From contig NZ_JAUSUB010000015.1 in NCBI RefSeq assembly GCF_030813235.1, forward strand, positions 1 to 64,000: a stretch of 64,000 bases of DNA. The letters are read 5' to 3'. Numbering within the stretch: the stretch's first letter is position 1; every line of letters begins with the position of its first letter. Below, piece after piece: positions 1-8,508 of this stretch. Both the position numbers and the translations under genes were made by a program. Source of the DNA: Cytobacillus purgationiresistens (GTDB taxonomy: Bacteria; Bacillota; Bacilli; Bacillales; Cytobacillaceae). The notes below the pieces were generated by a model that worked only from the letters and a program-made list of their open reading frames with translations, was not told the DNA's origin and ran no database searches.

Positions 1-520
1 GTTAACTAGATAATCAAACTAGTGCCCGAGTAGGGAAGAAAAGTGGAAAAGGGTTAACTAGATGATGAAACTAATGCCCGTAGAGGGAAGAAAAGTAGAA
101 AAGGGTTAACTAGATAATCAAACTAGTGCCCGAGTAGGGAAGAAAAGTGGAAAAGGGTTAACTAGAAGATGAAGCTAGTGCCCGAAGTGGGAAGAAAAGT
201 AGAAAAGGGTTAACTAGATAATCAAACTAGTGCCCCTGAAGAGGAAAAAAGGAGAAAAGGGTTAACTAGATGATGAAACTAATGCCCGTAGAGGGAAGAA
301 AAGGAGAAAAGGGTTAACTAGATAATCAAACTAGTGCCCGAGTAGGGAAGAAAAGTGGAAAAGGGTTAACTAGATGATGAAACTAATGCCCGTAGAGGGA
401 AGAAAAGGAGAAAAGGGTTAACTAGATAATCAAACTAGTGCCTGAGTAGGGAAGAAAAGTAGAAAAGGGTTAACTAGATAATCAAACTAGTGCCAGTAGA
501 GGAAAGAAATGCAGTAATTG
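1..520. repeat. Ten-copy 52-bp tandem repeat array
   Basis: Units begin with GTTAAC at 1, 53, 105, 157, 209, 261, 313, 365, 417 and 469, an exact 52-bp period; a degenerate eleventh start follows at about 519. Each unit has a 5' half carrying a small inverted repeat (ACTAG ... CTAGT around an A-rich loop) and a purine-rich 3' half. Two main variants (ataatcaaa-type and gatgatgaa-type) largely alternate, which suggests duplication of 104-bp dimers. The period is not a multiple of three, so coding is unlikely. The array starts exactly at the window edge and may extend upstream. Confidence 0.97.
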
Positions 521-532
521 GGCAACTAGATA

Positions 533-640
533 AACGAAATTTTCCATAATCCCTGGACTAGCTACCAACCAGCACCTTCTCTTCCAAACACCCCTCCAGC
601 AGCCTATGAACAGGACAAGCATTATGGTAACATAGGATAA
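533..640 (+). pseudogene. Possible C-terminal coding remnant after the 52-bp array
   Basis: Between the array and the methyltransferase one frame is open for 36 codons and ends in TAA at 638-640. It is rich in Pro, Asn, Tyr and Gln (for example NPWTSYQPAPSLPNTPPAAY), a composition typical of the tail of a small spore or coat-type protein rather than random AT-rich DNA. There is no start codon or ribosome site, and a TAG precedes it at 527-529. It could be a gene end truncated by repeat expansion, or chance. No function assigned. Confidence 0.25.
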
Positions 641-674
641 TCAAAGAAATTCAGACGTGAAGTAGGGTGAAAGC

Positions 675-1865
675 ATGAATCAGTCGGTACGGTTAAAAGT
701 AAAATCATCGTATGTGAATAAATACAAAGCGAGTTATCCGCTTATTACAGCTGAATCGGTTAGCAAACTGCCCAACATGGCAGAAGGTGCGATCGTTGAT
801 TTGGTTGATGATCAAAATCGTTTTCTTGGAAAAGGATATTACGGGATTCAGAATAAGGGACGAGGCTGGATTTTAACTAAAAATCCGCAAGACGACATTG
901 ATCAAGCATTATTTGAAAAGAAAATAGCAAAAGCAATTGAACATAGAAGTGAGCTATTTGCAGCTAATGATACAACAGCCTTTCGTGTAGTGAACGGCGA
1001 AGGGGATGGACTTGGCGGGATTACCATCGATTATTATGAAGGATTCTATGTAATCAGCTGGTATAGCGAAGGGATATATCAATTTAAGGATCTAATCATA
1101 AAAGCGCTCACAAAAGTTGCAGATATGAAGGGTCTATATGAGAAAAAACGCTTTGCTGCTAAAGGAACCTATATAGAAGATGATGATTTCATCTTAGGGG
1201 AAAGAGCGCAGTTTCCAATCATTGTGAAAGAAAATGGCATTCATTATCCAGTCTATTTAAATGAAGGCGCAATGGTCGGAGTCTTTTTAGATCAACGAAA
1301 TGTTCGAAAAACGATTCGAGATAAATATGCCGAAGGGAAAACAGTGTTAAATACGTTTTCATATACAGGGGCATTCTCTGCGGCGGCGGCATTGGGCGGA
1401 GCTGTAAAGACGACAAGTGTTGACCTTGCTAATCGCAGTAAAAGTAAAACCATTGAAATGTTCAGTGTGAATGAAATTGACTATCAGAGCCAAGACATTA
1501 TAGTCGAAGATGTATTTAATTATTTTAAATATGCTGTACGCAAACAATTGCAATTTGATATGGTGATTCTGGATCCACCAAGCTTTGCTAGGTCTAAGAA
1601 GAATACCTTTAGCGCTGGGAAGGACTATCCTGCACTTCTAGAGCAAGCGATTAAAATAACGGACAATGGCGGGGTGATTGTTGCATCCTCCAATTGCAGT
1701 ACATTCAATATGAATAAATTTAAAAGTTTCGTTAAAAAAGCATTCGAACAAACGGGTGGACAATATAAAATCCTTGAAGAATTTAGTCTTCCTGAGGATT
1801 TTAAAACAATAAAGGAATTTCCTGAGGGTGATTATCTAAAGGTATTATTCGTGAAAAAGCTTTAA
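675..1865 (+). CDS. rlmQ: Class I SAM-dependent 23S rRNA methyltransferase (RlmI/YwbD family)
   Basis: A 396-residue cytoplasmic RNA methyltransferase of the COG1092 family. The N-terminal ~80 residues form the PUA-type RNA-binding domain, followed by a central EEHB-like region and a Rossmann methyltransferase fold: NTFSYTGAF near residue 226 is the SAM-binding loop and DPPSF at about 300-304 the catalytic-motif IV region. Length fits the family (about 390-400). From what I recall, the B. subtilis relative YwbD (RlmQ) makes m7G2574 in 23S rRNA; assigning that site here is by homology only. The start has GTAGGGTGA upstream. It is monocistronic and ends at a strong bidirectional terminator. Confidence 0.9.
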   Translation: MNQSVRLKVKSSYVNKYKASYPLITAESVSKLPNMAEGAIVDLVDDQNRFLGKGYYGIQNKGRGWILTKNPQDDIDQALFEKKIAKAIEHRSELFAANDTTAFRVVNGEGDGLGGITIDYYEGFYVISWYSEGIYQFKDLIIKALTKVADMKGLYEKKRFAAKGTYIEDDDFILGERAQFPIIVKENGIHYPVYLNEGAMVGVFLDQRNVRKTIRDKYAEGKTVLNTFSYTGAFSAAAALGGAVKTTSVDLANRSKSKTIEMFSVNEIDYQSQDIIVEDVFNYFKYAVRKQLQFDMVILDPPSFARSKKNTFSAGKDYPALLEQAIKITDNGGVIVASSNCSTFNMNKFKSFVKKAFEQTGGQYKILEEFSLPEDFKTIKEFPEGDYLKVLFVKKL

Positions 1866-1871
1866 ATGAAA

Positions 1872-1908
1872 AAAAGGTGCCGCTCCATCCTAGGAGCAGC
1901 ACCTTTTT
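1872..1908. terminator. Bidirectional terminator between convergent genes
   Basis: An inverted repeat (AAAGGTGC-CGCTCC / GGAGCAGCACCTTT, loop atccta) is flanked by A and T runs. It separates the + strand methyltransferase from the convergent - strand membrane protein. Confidence 0.9.
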
Positions 1909-1911
1909 GCA

Positions 1912-3594
1912 TTATTCTAATCCTTTAATGATTAACTCTTTAACAGGTAAAAATGTCTCGCCTGTATCTAAAAAGACAACTTCCACTTCATCATCTTCCT
2001 GTAGGTAGATTGAGAGCGGATTGTTCTCAGAAGAAATGATAAAGTTACGACCGTCGTCTAATAGGAATGAAACGGTAGAGACATCACCAGTTTTCTCTTT
2101 ATATAGTCTGACTACTTTTCCGGTCGTTTGTTTTTCCTCAGCCTTTGAACTTCCGTCAACACTGCCTCCGCCGCGCTGTAATGCAGTTTTATAAATTTTC
2201 AAGGCTTCATTTGGTGTGTCTCCAAAAGCGGAAATTTCCGGATTGGCAGCTGAAACGATAAAGTAATTTTGCAAGAATCCATTCGCATCCATTACAGGTG
2301 TCAGCCAGCTTGCCTCGCCATAGAAGTTGTAGATAATCGGCATTTCACCTGACCATTTCTTCTCGATGAATTTCTTTTCAATAATTTGTAATGCGCCTTG
2401 GGAATCCATATAAGATTCTTCAAGATTTCCTGTATAGTAGGTTGCTTCTCCAGTCCTGGAATTGGTGAGTGAATATCCAAGCATGGAGTCAACACCTTCT
2501 TTAGGGCTAGTGAAATCAGTGAAATAATACATATCTCCATTTTCATCAAAGATTGGACTTACATTCGCCTCTGTGCCTTCATCTGAAGGAAGCTTTACAT
2601 CCGACTTGCTAAATTTACTGTTCCAAAAGCCGTTAATATAATTTCCGAAATAGCTATTATGCAAGCTAACGGCTTCCGGAGAGACCGCTCCGTCAATAAA
2701 TGCAGGCGCATCCTTCAAGCTATACGCTTTCGTGGTTCCGCTCTTTGGATCTACTACAACGATTCCTTTTGCTTCAAAACCATTTCTAGCTGAGATGAAT
2801 TCGCCAAATGTACGAACATAGAATGGCTTTCCTTCATCGTCGATTTCCAGTTGAACATCGCCATAAAAGATATGCTGAGGATATTGCATTCTAATATGCC
2901 GTTCAATATCTTTATTGAAAAAAGATGAAGGTGTATAAACCATCTCTGATTTCATGAATTTCGGATTGGCATTTGAATCGGTCGCACTAACTGTAAAGTA
3001 TCCCGGTGTCGAATCCCCTTTAAACCACTTGAAGAAACCGGAAAATTCAACTGGAGCAATGTATACATATTCATTGTTTACCTTTTGGATTTGCAGGTTG
3101 CCCAGTTCATAGTAGCTTGTATTTGGCACTTGACCAAACGCTTTTCTCATTTTATTGCGAGCAAATTTTGGTGGAACGCTCGCTGGTGTCTCATTCTCAT
3201 CGAAAGTTTCAATCTCAGTTTGCACAGTCATTTTGGCGGTTTCAAATTTCTCATCCGCATTAAAAAGAAAGGACGTAAGGAAGAAAATGGCTGCAAGTAA
3301 GCTGGCTAAAAACAGAACTACTTTGATCATTCTTTCTTTTCCAGTGGCAAAAAAAGCGCCAGCGCCGGTGATAAGAATAGCTAATATCCAAATTGATGAT
3401 GGGTTTCTATCCAAATTGCTTAAGTAATAGAAAAGAAAGACTCCACCAACTAATAAGACAATTAAAGCAATTAAACCGCTTGTATTAAATGTGGATTTTT
3501 TCTCCTCAGCGGTTTTAGGTTTTTTAGTAAATGGAATCAGCACTAAGGCAGAAGCTAATCCAACTATAAGTGAAAATATAAAAATGTTACCCAT
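1912..3594 (-). CDS. Uncharacterised membrane-anchored protein with large extracytoplasmic domain
   Basis: 560 residues. The N-terminal ~115 residues hold about four hydrophobic segments (starting IFIFSLIVGLASALVLI, then near 40-60, 68-85 and 90-110); the remaining ~445 residues are soluble and probably extracytoplasmic. That region is rich in aromatic and acidic residues, contains a stretch around YYFTDFTSP and repeated tyrosine/phenylalanine turns, and ends in a small beta-rich domain after a Gln/Ser-rich linker. I recognise no catalytic motif. AAAGGGG precedes the ATG at good spacing. It is a single-gene unit sharing a terminator with the convergent methyltransferase. Function unknown. Confidence 0.85.
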   Translation of the reverse strand: MGNIFIFSLIVGLASALVLIPFTKKPKTAEEKKSTFNTSGLIALIVLLVGGVFLFYYLSNLDRNPSSIWILAILITGAGAFFATGKERMIKVVLFLASLLAAIFFLTSFLFNADEKFETAKMTVQTEIETFDENETPASVPPKFARNKMRKAFGQVPNTSYYELGNLQIQKVNNEYVYIAPVEFSGFFKWFKGDSTPGYFTVSATDSNANPKFMKSEMVYTPSSFFNKDIERHIRMQYPQHIFYGDVQLEIDDEGKPFYVRTFGEFISARNGFEAKGIVVVDPKSGTTKAYSLKDAPAFIDGAVSPEAVSLHNSYFGNYINGFWNSKFSKSDVKLPSDEGTEANVSPIFDENGDMYYFTDFTSPKEGVDSMLGYSLTNSRTGEATYYTGNLEESYMDSQGALQIIEKKFIEKKWSGEMPIIYNFYGEASWLTPVMDANGFLQNYFIVSAANPEISAFGDTPNEALKIYKTALQRGGGSVDGSSKAEEKQTTGKVVRLYKEKTGDVSTVSFLLDDGRNFIISSENNPLSIYLQEDDEVEVVFLDTGETFLPVKELIIKGLE

Positions 3595-3718
3595 ATAAAT
3601 ACCCCTTTCTATTATGTATCAGTATATCCAAAATGATGAGGTTAGCGAAAATGATTCCCATCTATGTATACGACCAATGTTTGAAAAAGTTTCACCATAA
3701 CAATATTTATAATTTTCA

Positions 3719-3757
3719 TTGTATTTTGATTAATATCTTGTATACTTGTTATACAAG
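3719..3757 (+). promoter_or_regulatory. Promoter and palindromic operator of the GntR/glcDF/lhgO operon
   Basis: A perfect 8-bp inverted repeat, CTTGTATA (3737-3744) and TATACAAG (3750-3757) with a 5-bp spacer, lies just upstream of the GntR-family gene. It overlaps a plausible sigma-A -10 (TATACT, 3741-3746) whose -35 would be TTGTAT (3719-3724, 16-bp spacer). FadR-type GntR proteins bind short palindromes of the TNGTNNNACNA kind, so autorepression by the first gene of the operon is the simplest reading. Confidence 0.6.
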
Positions 3758-3785
3758 TAGCGTTTTATTGAAGGAGCTAAACTAA

Positions 3786-4490
3786 ATGAAGATTGAACGG
3801 AAGAAAATTTCTGGTCAGGTGTTAGAGCATATTAAAAGCATGCTGTTGAGCCAGCAAATCCCTCCCAATGACCCGCTTCCATCAGAAAACGATTTCGCTA
3901 AGATGTTTGGAGTGAGCCGTGCGCCGGTAAGAGAAGCGTTAAGTGTTCTACAAGCAAGTGGAATAATTGAAACAAGACAGGGTGGGCGTACCTATGTGAA
4001 AGAAGTAGACCTTAGAAGTATGCTTGATCAGCTAAAAATGGAATATATCTCAATGGAACAAATATTTGAATTGCTTGAAATGAGATTAATTATGGAAACA
4101 CAGGCTGCAGCACTTGCGGCGAGCCGCAGAGATCATCAAGATTTAGCAAGAATGAAAGAGGCATTGGATCAATTTCAAATGACTTTGACTTATCCAGATG
4201 AGGTGGGAGACCAGGCTGACGTGAATTTTCATAAATTTATGATTGAAGCAACAAAAAATCGCTTCATGATGCAAGTGATGGAAAACATTGAGGCCATGTA
4301 TCGCAAAGCAGTTTCCTACTCTTTGCAAAAAAATATTGGCCGGATGGAAACAAGAGAGCGTGTATTTCAAGAGCATCAAAATATTTTTCGAGCGATTGAG
4401 GAGCAGAATGAAGAAAAAGCTGTAGATTCCGTAAAGGAACATCTGCAAAATGTCATCAAAAAATTAAAGGAGGGTCGTTATGATAACTGA
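3786..4490 (+). CDS. GntR-family (FadR subfamily) transcriptional regulator
   Basis: 234 residues. The N-terminal winged helix-turn-helix spans about 8-75, with the typical LPSENDFAKMFGVSRAPVREAL helix region (two adjacent parts) and the QGG wing; the C-terminal ~150 residues are an all-helical FCD ligand domain (EMRLIMETQAAALAA, then conserved histidines in FHKFM and EHQNIF that would bind metal or acid ligands). It is the first gene of an operon with 2-hydroxyacid oxidases and its stop overlaps the next start by 11 bp. Family members such as LldR, GlcC and LhgR sense hydroxyacids, so sensing of the operon's substrate is inferred. Confidence 0.9.
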   Translation: MKIERKKISGQVLEHIKSMLLSQQIPPNDPLPSENDFAKMFGVSRAPVREALSVLQASGIIETRQGGRTYVKEVDLRSMLDQLKMEYISMEQIFELLEMRLIMETQAAALAASRRDHQDLARMKEALDQFQMTLTYPDEVGDQADVNFHKFMIEATKNRFMMQVMENIEAMYRKAVSYSLQKNIGRMETRERVFQEHQNIFRAIEEQNEEKAVDSVKEHLQNVIKKLKEGRYDN

Positions 4491-5895
4491 TGAGATGCTT
4501 AGGCAGTTAAGAAAAGTAATAACATCGAGTGCACGTGTATTAACAGATAAAGCCGATTTAGTTTCTTACAGCTATGATGCTTCCTTCGGTTCTTATATAC
4601 CCGACCTTGTTCTTCAGCCTATCTCGGCAGAAGAAGTGTCTGGAGTTGTAAAGGCAGCGAATCATTGGAAGGTCCCTATTTATCCTCGTGGAAGGGGTAC
4701 AAGCTTAAGCGGTGGCCCCCTTCCTGTACATGGCGGAATTGTCCTCGATTGTTCTCAGTGGAATCAGAAGCTGATAATTGACAGTGATGATACAGTGGCG
4801 ATTGTTTCGCCCGGTGTGATTACGGCAGAGATTGACCATGCGGCAAGCAAGCATGGCCTCATGTATCCGCCCGATCCCAGCAGTGCACATGTATCGACCA
4901 TTGGAGGAAATCTTGCTGAAAATGCAGGAGGTCCCAGGGGCCTGAAATATGGTGTGACAAAGGACTATGTGCTGGGGCTGGAGGTTGTGACACCTGAGGG
5001 TGAAATCATTAAAACAGGTGGAAGAACAATTAAAAACGTAACTGGTTATGATTTAACCAAACTGATTGTTGGATCGGAAGGTACACTTGGCGTCATAACG
5101 GAAGCAACTTTAAAACTTATTCCAAGGCCGCAGGCAGCTCAAACGATGATGGTAATCTTTGATGATATCGTGGATGCCGGGAAAGCGATCTCCTCCGTAC
5201 TAACTTCGGGACTGTTGCCATCAAAAATGGAGATAATGGACCAATCATCCATTGTTGCTGTAGAAGCGTATGAACCAATCGGTTTGCCGCTAGATGTAGA
5301 TGCGATAATTTTAATCGAGATGGATGGACATCCGATTGCTATTGGGGATGAATGTGAACAAGTTAAAAAGGTTTGTCTTGCCGTGGGCGCCAAAGAGGTC
5401 ATTATTGCAGCAGATGACGAGTCTGCAAGCCGGCTATGGAAAGCAAGAAAGCTTGTCTCGCCAGCTATTGTTAGAAAAAAACCAACAAAAATTTCAGAGG
5501 ATGCAACCATACCGCGAAGTAAAATCCCAGAAATGTTCAAACGATTAAAGGAAATTAAAGAAAAATATGATATCGATCTCGTTGTCTTTGGTCATGCGGG
5601 AGATGGGAATCTTCACCCCAATATCATCACAGACAAAAGGGATAGGGAAGAGATGAGAAGGGTTGAAAAAGCGGTAGAAGAAATATTTGCAACAGCGATC
5701 CAACTGGGGGGAACGCTTTCAGGAGAGCATGGGATAGGAACAATGAAGACGCCATTTATGGAGATGGAGCTTGGTGAAGCAGGCCTAGATATGATGAAAC
5801 GGATTAAATTAGTGTGGGACCCCAACAATATTATGAATCCGGGGAAAATCTTCCCCGAGTCCAAAGATCAAAGGCTTGTGTTAATAAATGACTGA
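4480..5895 (+). CDS. glcD: FAD-linked D-2-hydroxyacid oxidase subunit (GlcD-like)
   Basis: 471 residues, the usual GlcD length. A PCMH-type FAD-binding domain covers about 40-220, with PRGRGTSLSGG near 69-79 and the NAGGPRG region binding the ADP/flavin part; the FAD-oxidase C-terminal domain follows, with HAGDGNLHPN and GEHGIG signatures that supply active-site histidines. The start overlaps the regulator and has GGAGGG upstream. It should oxidise a D-2-hydroxyacid to the 2-oxoacid and pass electrons to the Fe-S subunit encoded next. Glycolate, D-lactate and D-2-hydroxyglutarate are all possible; the LhgO neighbour makes 2-hydroxyglutarate worth testing. Confidence 0.9.
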   Translation: MITDEMLRQLRKVITSSARVLTDKADLVSYSYDASFGSYIPDLVLQPISAEEVSGVVKAANHWKVPIYPRGRGTSLSGGPLPVHGGIVLDCSQWNQKLIIDSDDTVAIVSPGVITAEIDHAASKHGLMYPPDPSSAHVSTIGGNLAENAGGPRGLKYGVTKDYVLGLEVVTPEGEIIKTGGRTIKNVTGYDLTKLIVGSEGTLGVITEATLKLIPRPQAAQTMMVIFDDIVDAGKAISSVLTSGLLPSKMEIMDQSSIVAVEAYEPIGLPLDVDAIILIEMDGHPIAIGDECEQVKKVCLAVGAKEVIIAADDESASRLWKARKLVSPAIVRKKPTKISEDATIPRSKIPEMFKRLKEIKEKYDIDLVVFGHAGDGNLHPNIITDKRDREEMRRVEKAVEEIFATAIQLGGTLSGEHGIGTMKTPFMEMELGEAGLDMMKRIKLVWDPNNIMNPGKIFPESKDQRLVLIND

Positions 5896-7147
5896 ACACT
5901 TGGCATATAAAGAAACCTTTGATTGTGTTCAGTGCGGCTATTGTCTTCCCGCATGTCCCACATACGTATCAATCGGGAAGGAAAGCCATTCGCCGCGGGG
6001 CAGAATCAACCTAGTCCAAATGGCAGCAGAAGGAAAAATATCCATTGAAGAGATTACGGATTCTATGGAATTATGTTTAGGCTGCAGAGCTTGTGAAACA
6101 GTCTGCCCAACCAATGTTCAATATGGAAAAATTCTTGAATCCTACAAAGAAGTGAAAGCAGAAGAAGAGAAACCTTTCATCTTAAATAAACTAGCGATGC
6201 AAAAAGGGCTGCCTAATAAAAAAATATTAAGTGTCCTAACATCCTCTTTAAAGCTTTATCAGAATTCAGGTTTGAATAAGGCAGCAAGAAAAACGAATTT
6301 GTTAGGCTTGCTGCCAGACCAACTTCAAGCTTTTGAAGAGATTACCCCGGCAATAGAAAAACCGGATAAAAAGCTCAGAGCAGCTGTGCAATTTCCCCCC
6401 TCTCAAACAAAAGCGAGAATTGCATTTTTTACCGGCTGCATTATGGATGTGTTTTTTGCAAAGATCAATGACCTGAGCATTAAGCTATTACAGCATGCGG
6501 GCTGCGAGGTTACAGTGATAAAGGAACAAACCTGCTGTGGAGCATTGCAAAATCATGATGGAGATCGGTCAACTTCGAAAAAACTAGCCAAGGAAAATAT
6601 CACGGCCTTTGAACAAGGAAATTATGATTACATCGTTAATAGCATCGGCGGCTGCGGTGCAATGTTAGTAGAATACGATGAGCTCCTTAAGGATGAGCAG
6701 AAGTGGGCAGGCCGCGCAAAAGCATTTGCAGAAAAAAACAAAGATGTCAGTGTCATCTTAAATAAACTAGATATTGCTTTTAATAAAGAAATGAATATTA
6801 CAGCAACCTATCAGCCCTCATGTCATTTATTAAATGTCCAAAAGGTTTCAGAGGCGCCAGTTCAATTGCTGAGATCTATCCCTGAAATCACTTATATCCC
6901 TTTGCCAAAGGGGGATATGTGCTGCGGTTCTGCAGGTATTTACAATGTAGTCCACTATCATGAATCAATGGATATTTTAGATAGCAAGATGGAAAATGTG
7001 AAAAAAATAGTACCTGAAATGATTGTAACGTCTAATCCCGGCTGTCATTTGCAAATGAGCTTAGGTGTTAAGCGTGAAGGATTAGCTCATAAGGTTAAGG
7101 TGGTTCATATTGTTGAATTGCTGGCAGAGGCTTGTGGAATTAAGTAA
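5888..7147 (+). CDS. glcF: Fe-S oxidoreductase subunit (GlcF-like)
   Basis: 419 residues. Two 4Fe-4S ferredoxin motifs are complete (cysteines 13/16/19/23 and 63/66/69/73), followed by two CCG domains with TCCGALQ and MCCGSAG, which in this family bind further iron-sulfur or haem-type centres for electron transfer to quinones. It overlaps glcD by 8 bp, which implies translational coupling and a shared complex at the membrane. Relatives include GlcF and LutA-type proteins; the neighbouring GlcD favours GlcF. Confidence 0.9.
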   Translation: MTEHLAYKETFDCVQCGYCLPACPTYVSIGKESHSPRGRINLVQMAAEGKISIEEITDSMELCLGCRACETVCPTNVQYGKILESYKEVKAEEEKPFILNKLAMQKGLPNKKILSVLTSSLKLYQNSGLNKAARKTNLLGLLPDQLQAFEEITPAIEKPDKKLRAAVQFPPSQTKARIAFFTGCIMDVFFAKINDLSIKLLQHAGCEVTVIKEQTCCGALQNHDGDRSTSKKLAKENITAFEQGNYDYIVNSIGGCGAMLVEYDELLKDEQKWAGRAKAFAEKNKDVSVILNKLDIAFNKEMNITATYQPSCHLLNVQKVSEAPVQLLRSIPEITYIPLPKGDMCCGSAGIYNVVHYHESMDILDSKMENVKKIVPEMIVTSNPGCHLQMSLGVKREGLAHKVKVVHIVELLAEACGIK

Positions 7148-7166
7148 AAGAGGGAGATGCAATAGA

Positions 7167-8375
7167 ATGTACGATTATTTAATTATTGGGGGAGGCATTG
7201 TCGGTCTGTCTGTTGGGATGGAGTTGTTAAACAGGCACCCACATGTAAAAATAGCAATCTTGGAAAAGGAAAGTCATGTTGCAGCACACCAAACCGGTCA
7301 TAACAGCGGTGTCATTCACTCGGGAATCTACTATAAGCCTGGAAGCGAGAAAGCGAGGCTTGCAAAAAAAGGCAGTCAAACAATGGTCGCGTTTTGTCAG
7401 GAACATGGACTGGAAGTTGATATTTGCGGAAAGGTAATTGTTGCAAGTGAAGAGGAGGAGCTGCCCCTATTGGATCAATTATACAAGCGCGGTATCGACA
7501 ACGGTCTCAATATTCGTCTGATTGATCAGTCAGAGCTAGGCGAAATTGAACCGCATGTTAATGGCATGAAAGCGATCCACGTCCCGATGGCTGGGATTGT
7601 TAACTATAAGAACGTGTCTGAGAAAATGGCAGAAATCATTAGGCAAAAGGGCGGAGAAATACGATTAAATCATGAAGTTCTCTCAATTGAGGAAACAGCA
7701 AATGAAGCAGTGATCCTAACAAATAGAGGTGAATTAAAAGCTTCTTTTTATATCAATTGCGGGGGCCTGCATTCCGACCGTGTCGCGAAAAAAGCAAATT
7801 TATTAACAGATGTAAAAATCATCCCATTTAGGGGAGAGTATTATCAATTAAAGGAAGAAAAGAGAGGATTGGTTAAGAACCTGATTTATCCTGTTCCAAA
7901 TCCCAACTTTCCATTTCTCGGTGTTCATTTTACAAGAATGATTGGCGGGGCAGTGGATGTTGGTCCAAATGCCGTGCTTGGGTTTAAGCGAGAGGGCTAT
8001 AAAAAAACCGATGTTCATCTGGGTGATTTATTCGAAGTATTAAATTATAAAGGCTTCTGGAAATTAGCTGGCCAGTATATGAAGGAAGGAATGGATGAAA
8101 TGGTTCGGTCAGCATCCAAAAAACTCTTTCTTAAAAATGTCCAAAAACTGATGCCGGACATTCAAGCATCAGATTTAATTCCAGCCCCAGCCGGTGTGCG
8201 TGCCCAGGCTCTAAAGGATGACGGTTCACTCGTTGATGACTTTTACATCCTCCCGAGTAAGCACTCTATTCATGTTTTGAATGCTCCATCTCCTGCGGCA
8301 ACTGCATCTATTGAAATAGGAAAAGAAATCGTCAATCAAATTGAGCAGATATCACCCGTTCATACGCCAGTATAA
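7167..8375 (+). CDS. lhgO: L-2-hydroxyglutarate oxidase (LhgO/YgaF family)
   Basis: 402 residues from the ATG at 7167, chosen because AGAGGGAG lies just upstream; an in-frame ATG at 7110 has no such site and lies inside glcF. The N-terminus DYLIIGGGIVGLSVG is a DAO-type FAD-binding Rossmann motif, followed by the family signature around HQTGHNSGVIHSGIYY, and the C-terminus has the APAGVRAQAL segment. The enzyme oxidises L-2-hydroxyglutarate, a side product of malate dehydrogenase, to 2-oxoglutarate and feeds electrons to the membrane. As the last gene of the GntR operon it suggests a locus clearing or using both enantiomers of a 2-hydroxyacid. Confidence 0.92.
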   Translation: MYDYLIIGGGIVGLSVGMELLNRHPHVKIAILEKESHVAAHQTGHNSGVIHSGIYYKPGSEKARLAKKGSQTMVAFCQEHGLEVDICGKVIVASEEEELPLLDQLYKRGIDNGLNIRLIDQSELGEIEPHVNGMKAIHVPMAGIVNYKNVSEKMAEIIRQKGGEIRLNHEVLSIEETANEAVILTNRGELKASFYINCGGLHSDRVAKKANLLTDVKIIPFRGEYYQLKEEKRGLVKNLIYPVPNPNFPFLGVHFTRMIGGAVDVGPNAVLGFKREGYKKTDVHLGDLFEVLNYKGFWKLAGQYMKEGMDEMVRSASKKLFLKNVQKLMPDIQASDLIPAPAGVRAQALKDDGSLVDDFYILPSKHSIHVLNAPSPAATASIEIGKEIVNQIEQISPVHTPV

Positions 8376-8382
8376 AAAATAC

Positions 8383-8418
8383 AACCTGACATCAATGATT
8401 ATTTGGTGTCAGGTTTAA
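8383..8418 (+). terminator. Operon terminator after lhgO
   Basis: AACCTGACATCA pairs with TGGTGTCAGGTT (one G-U) across an 8-nt loop, followed by a short T-rich stretch. Confidence 0.75.
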
Positions 8419-8508
8419 TAAATAAAATGCCATCTCAAATTTTAAAAATGAATTGTATTATCGACTGAACTGGGGAGATTAAATATAAAAACCTAGGCAG
8501 GTAATAAA

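Noticed and set aside
1..520. CRISPR-like regular spacing
   Set aside because: The whole 52-bp unit repeats; there are no unique spacers and no cas genes.
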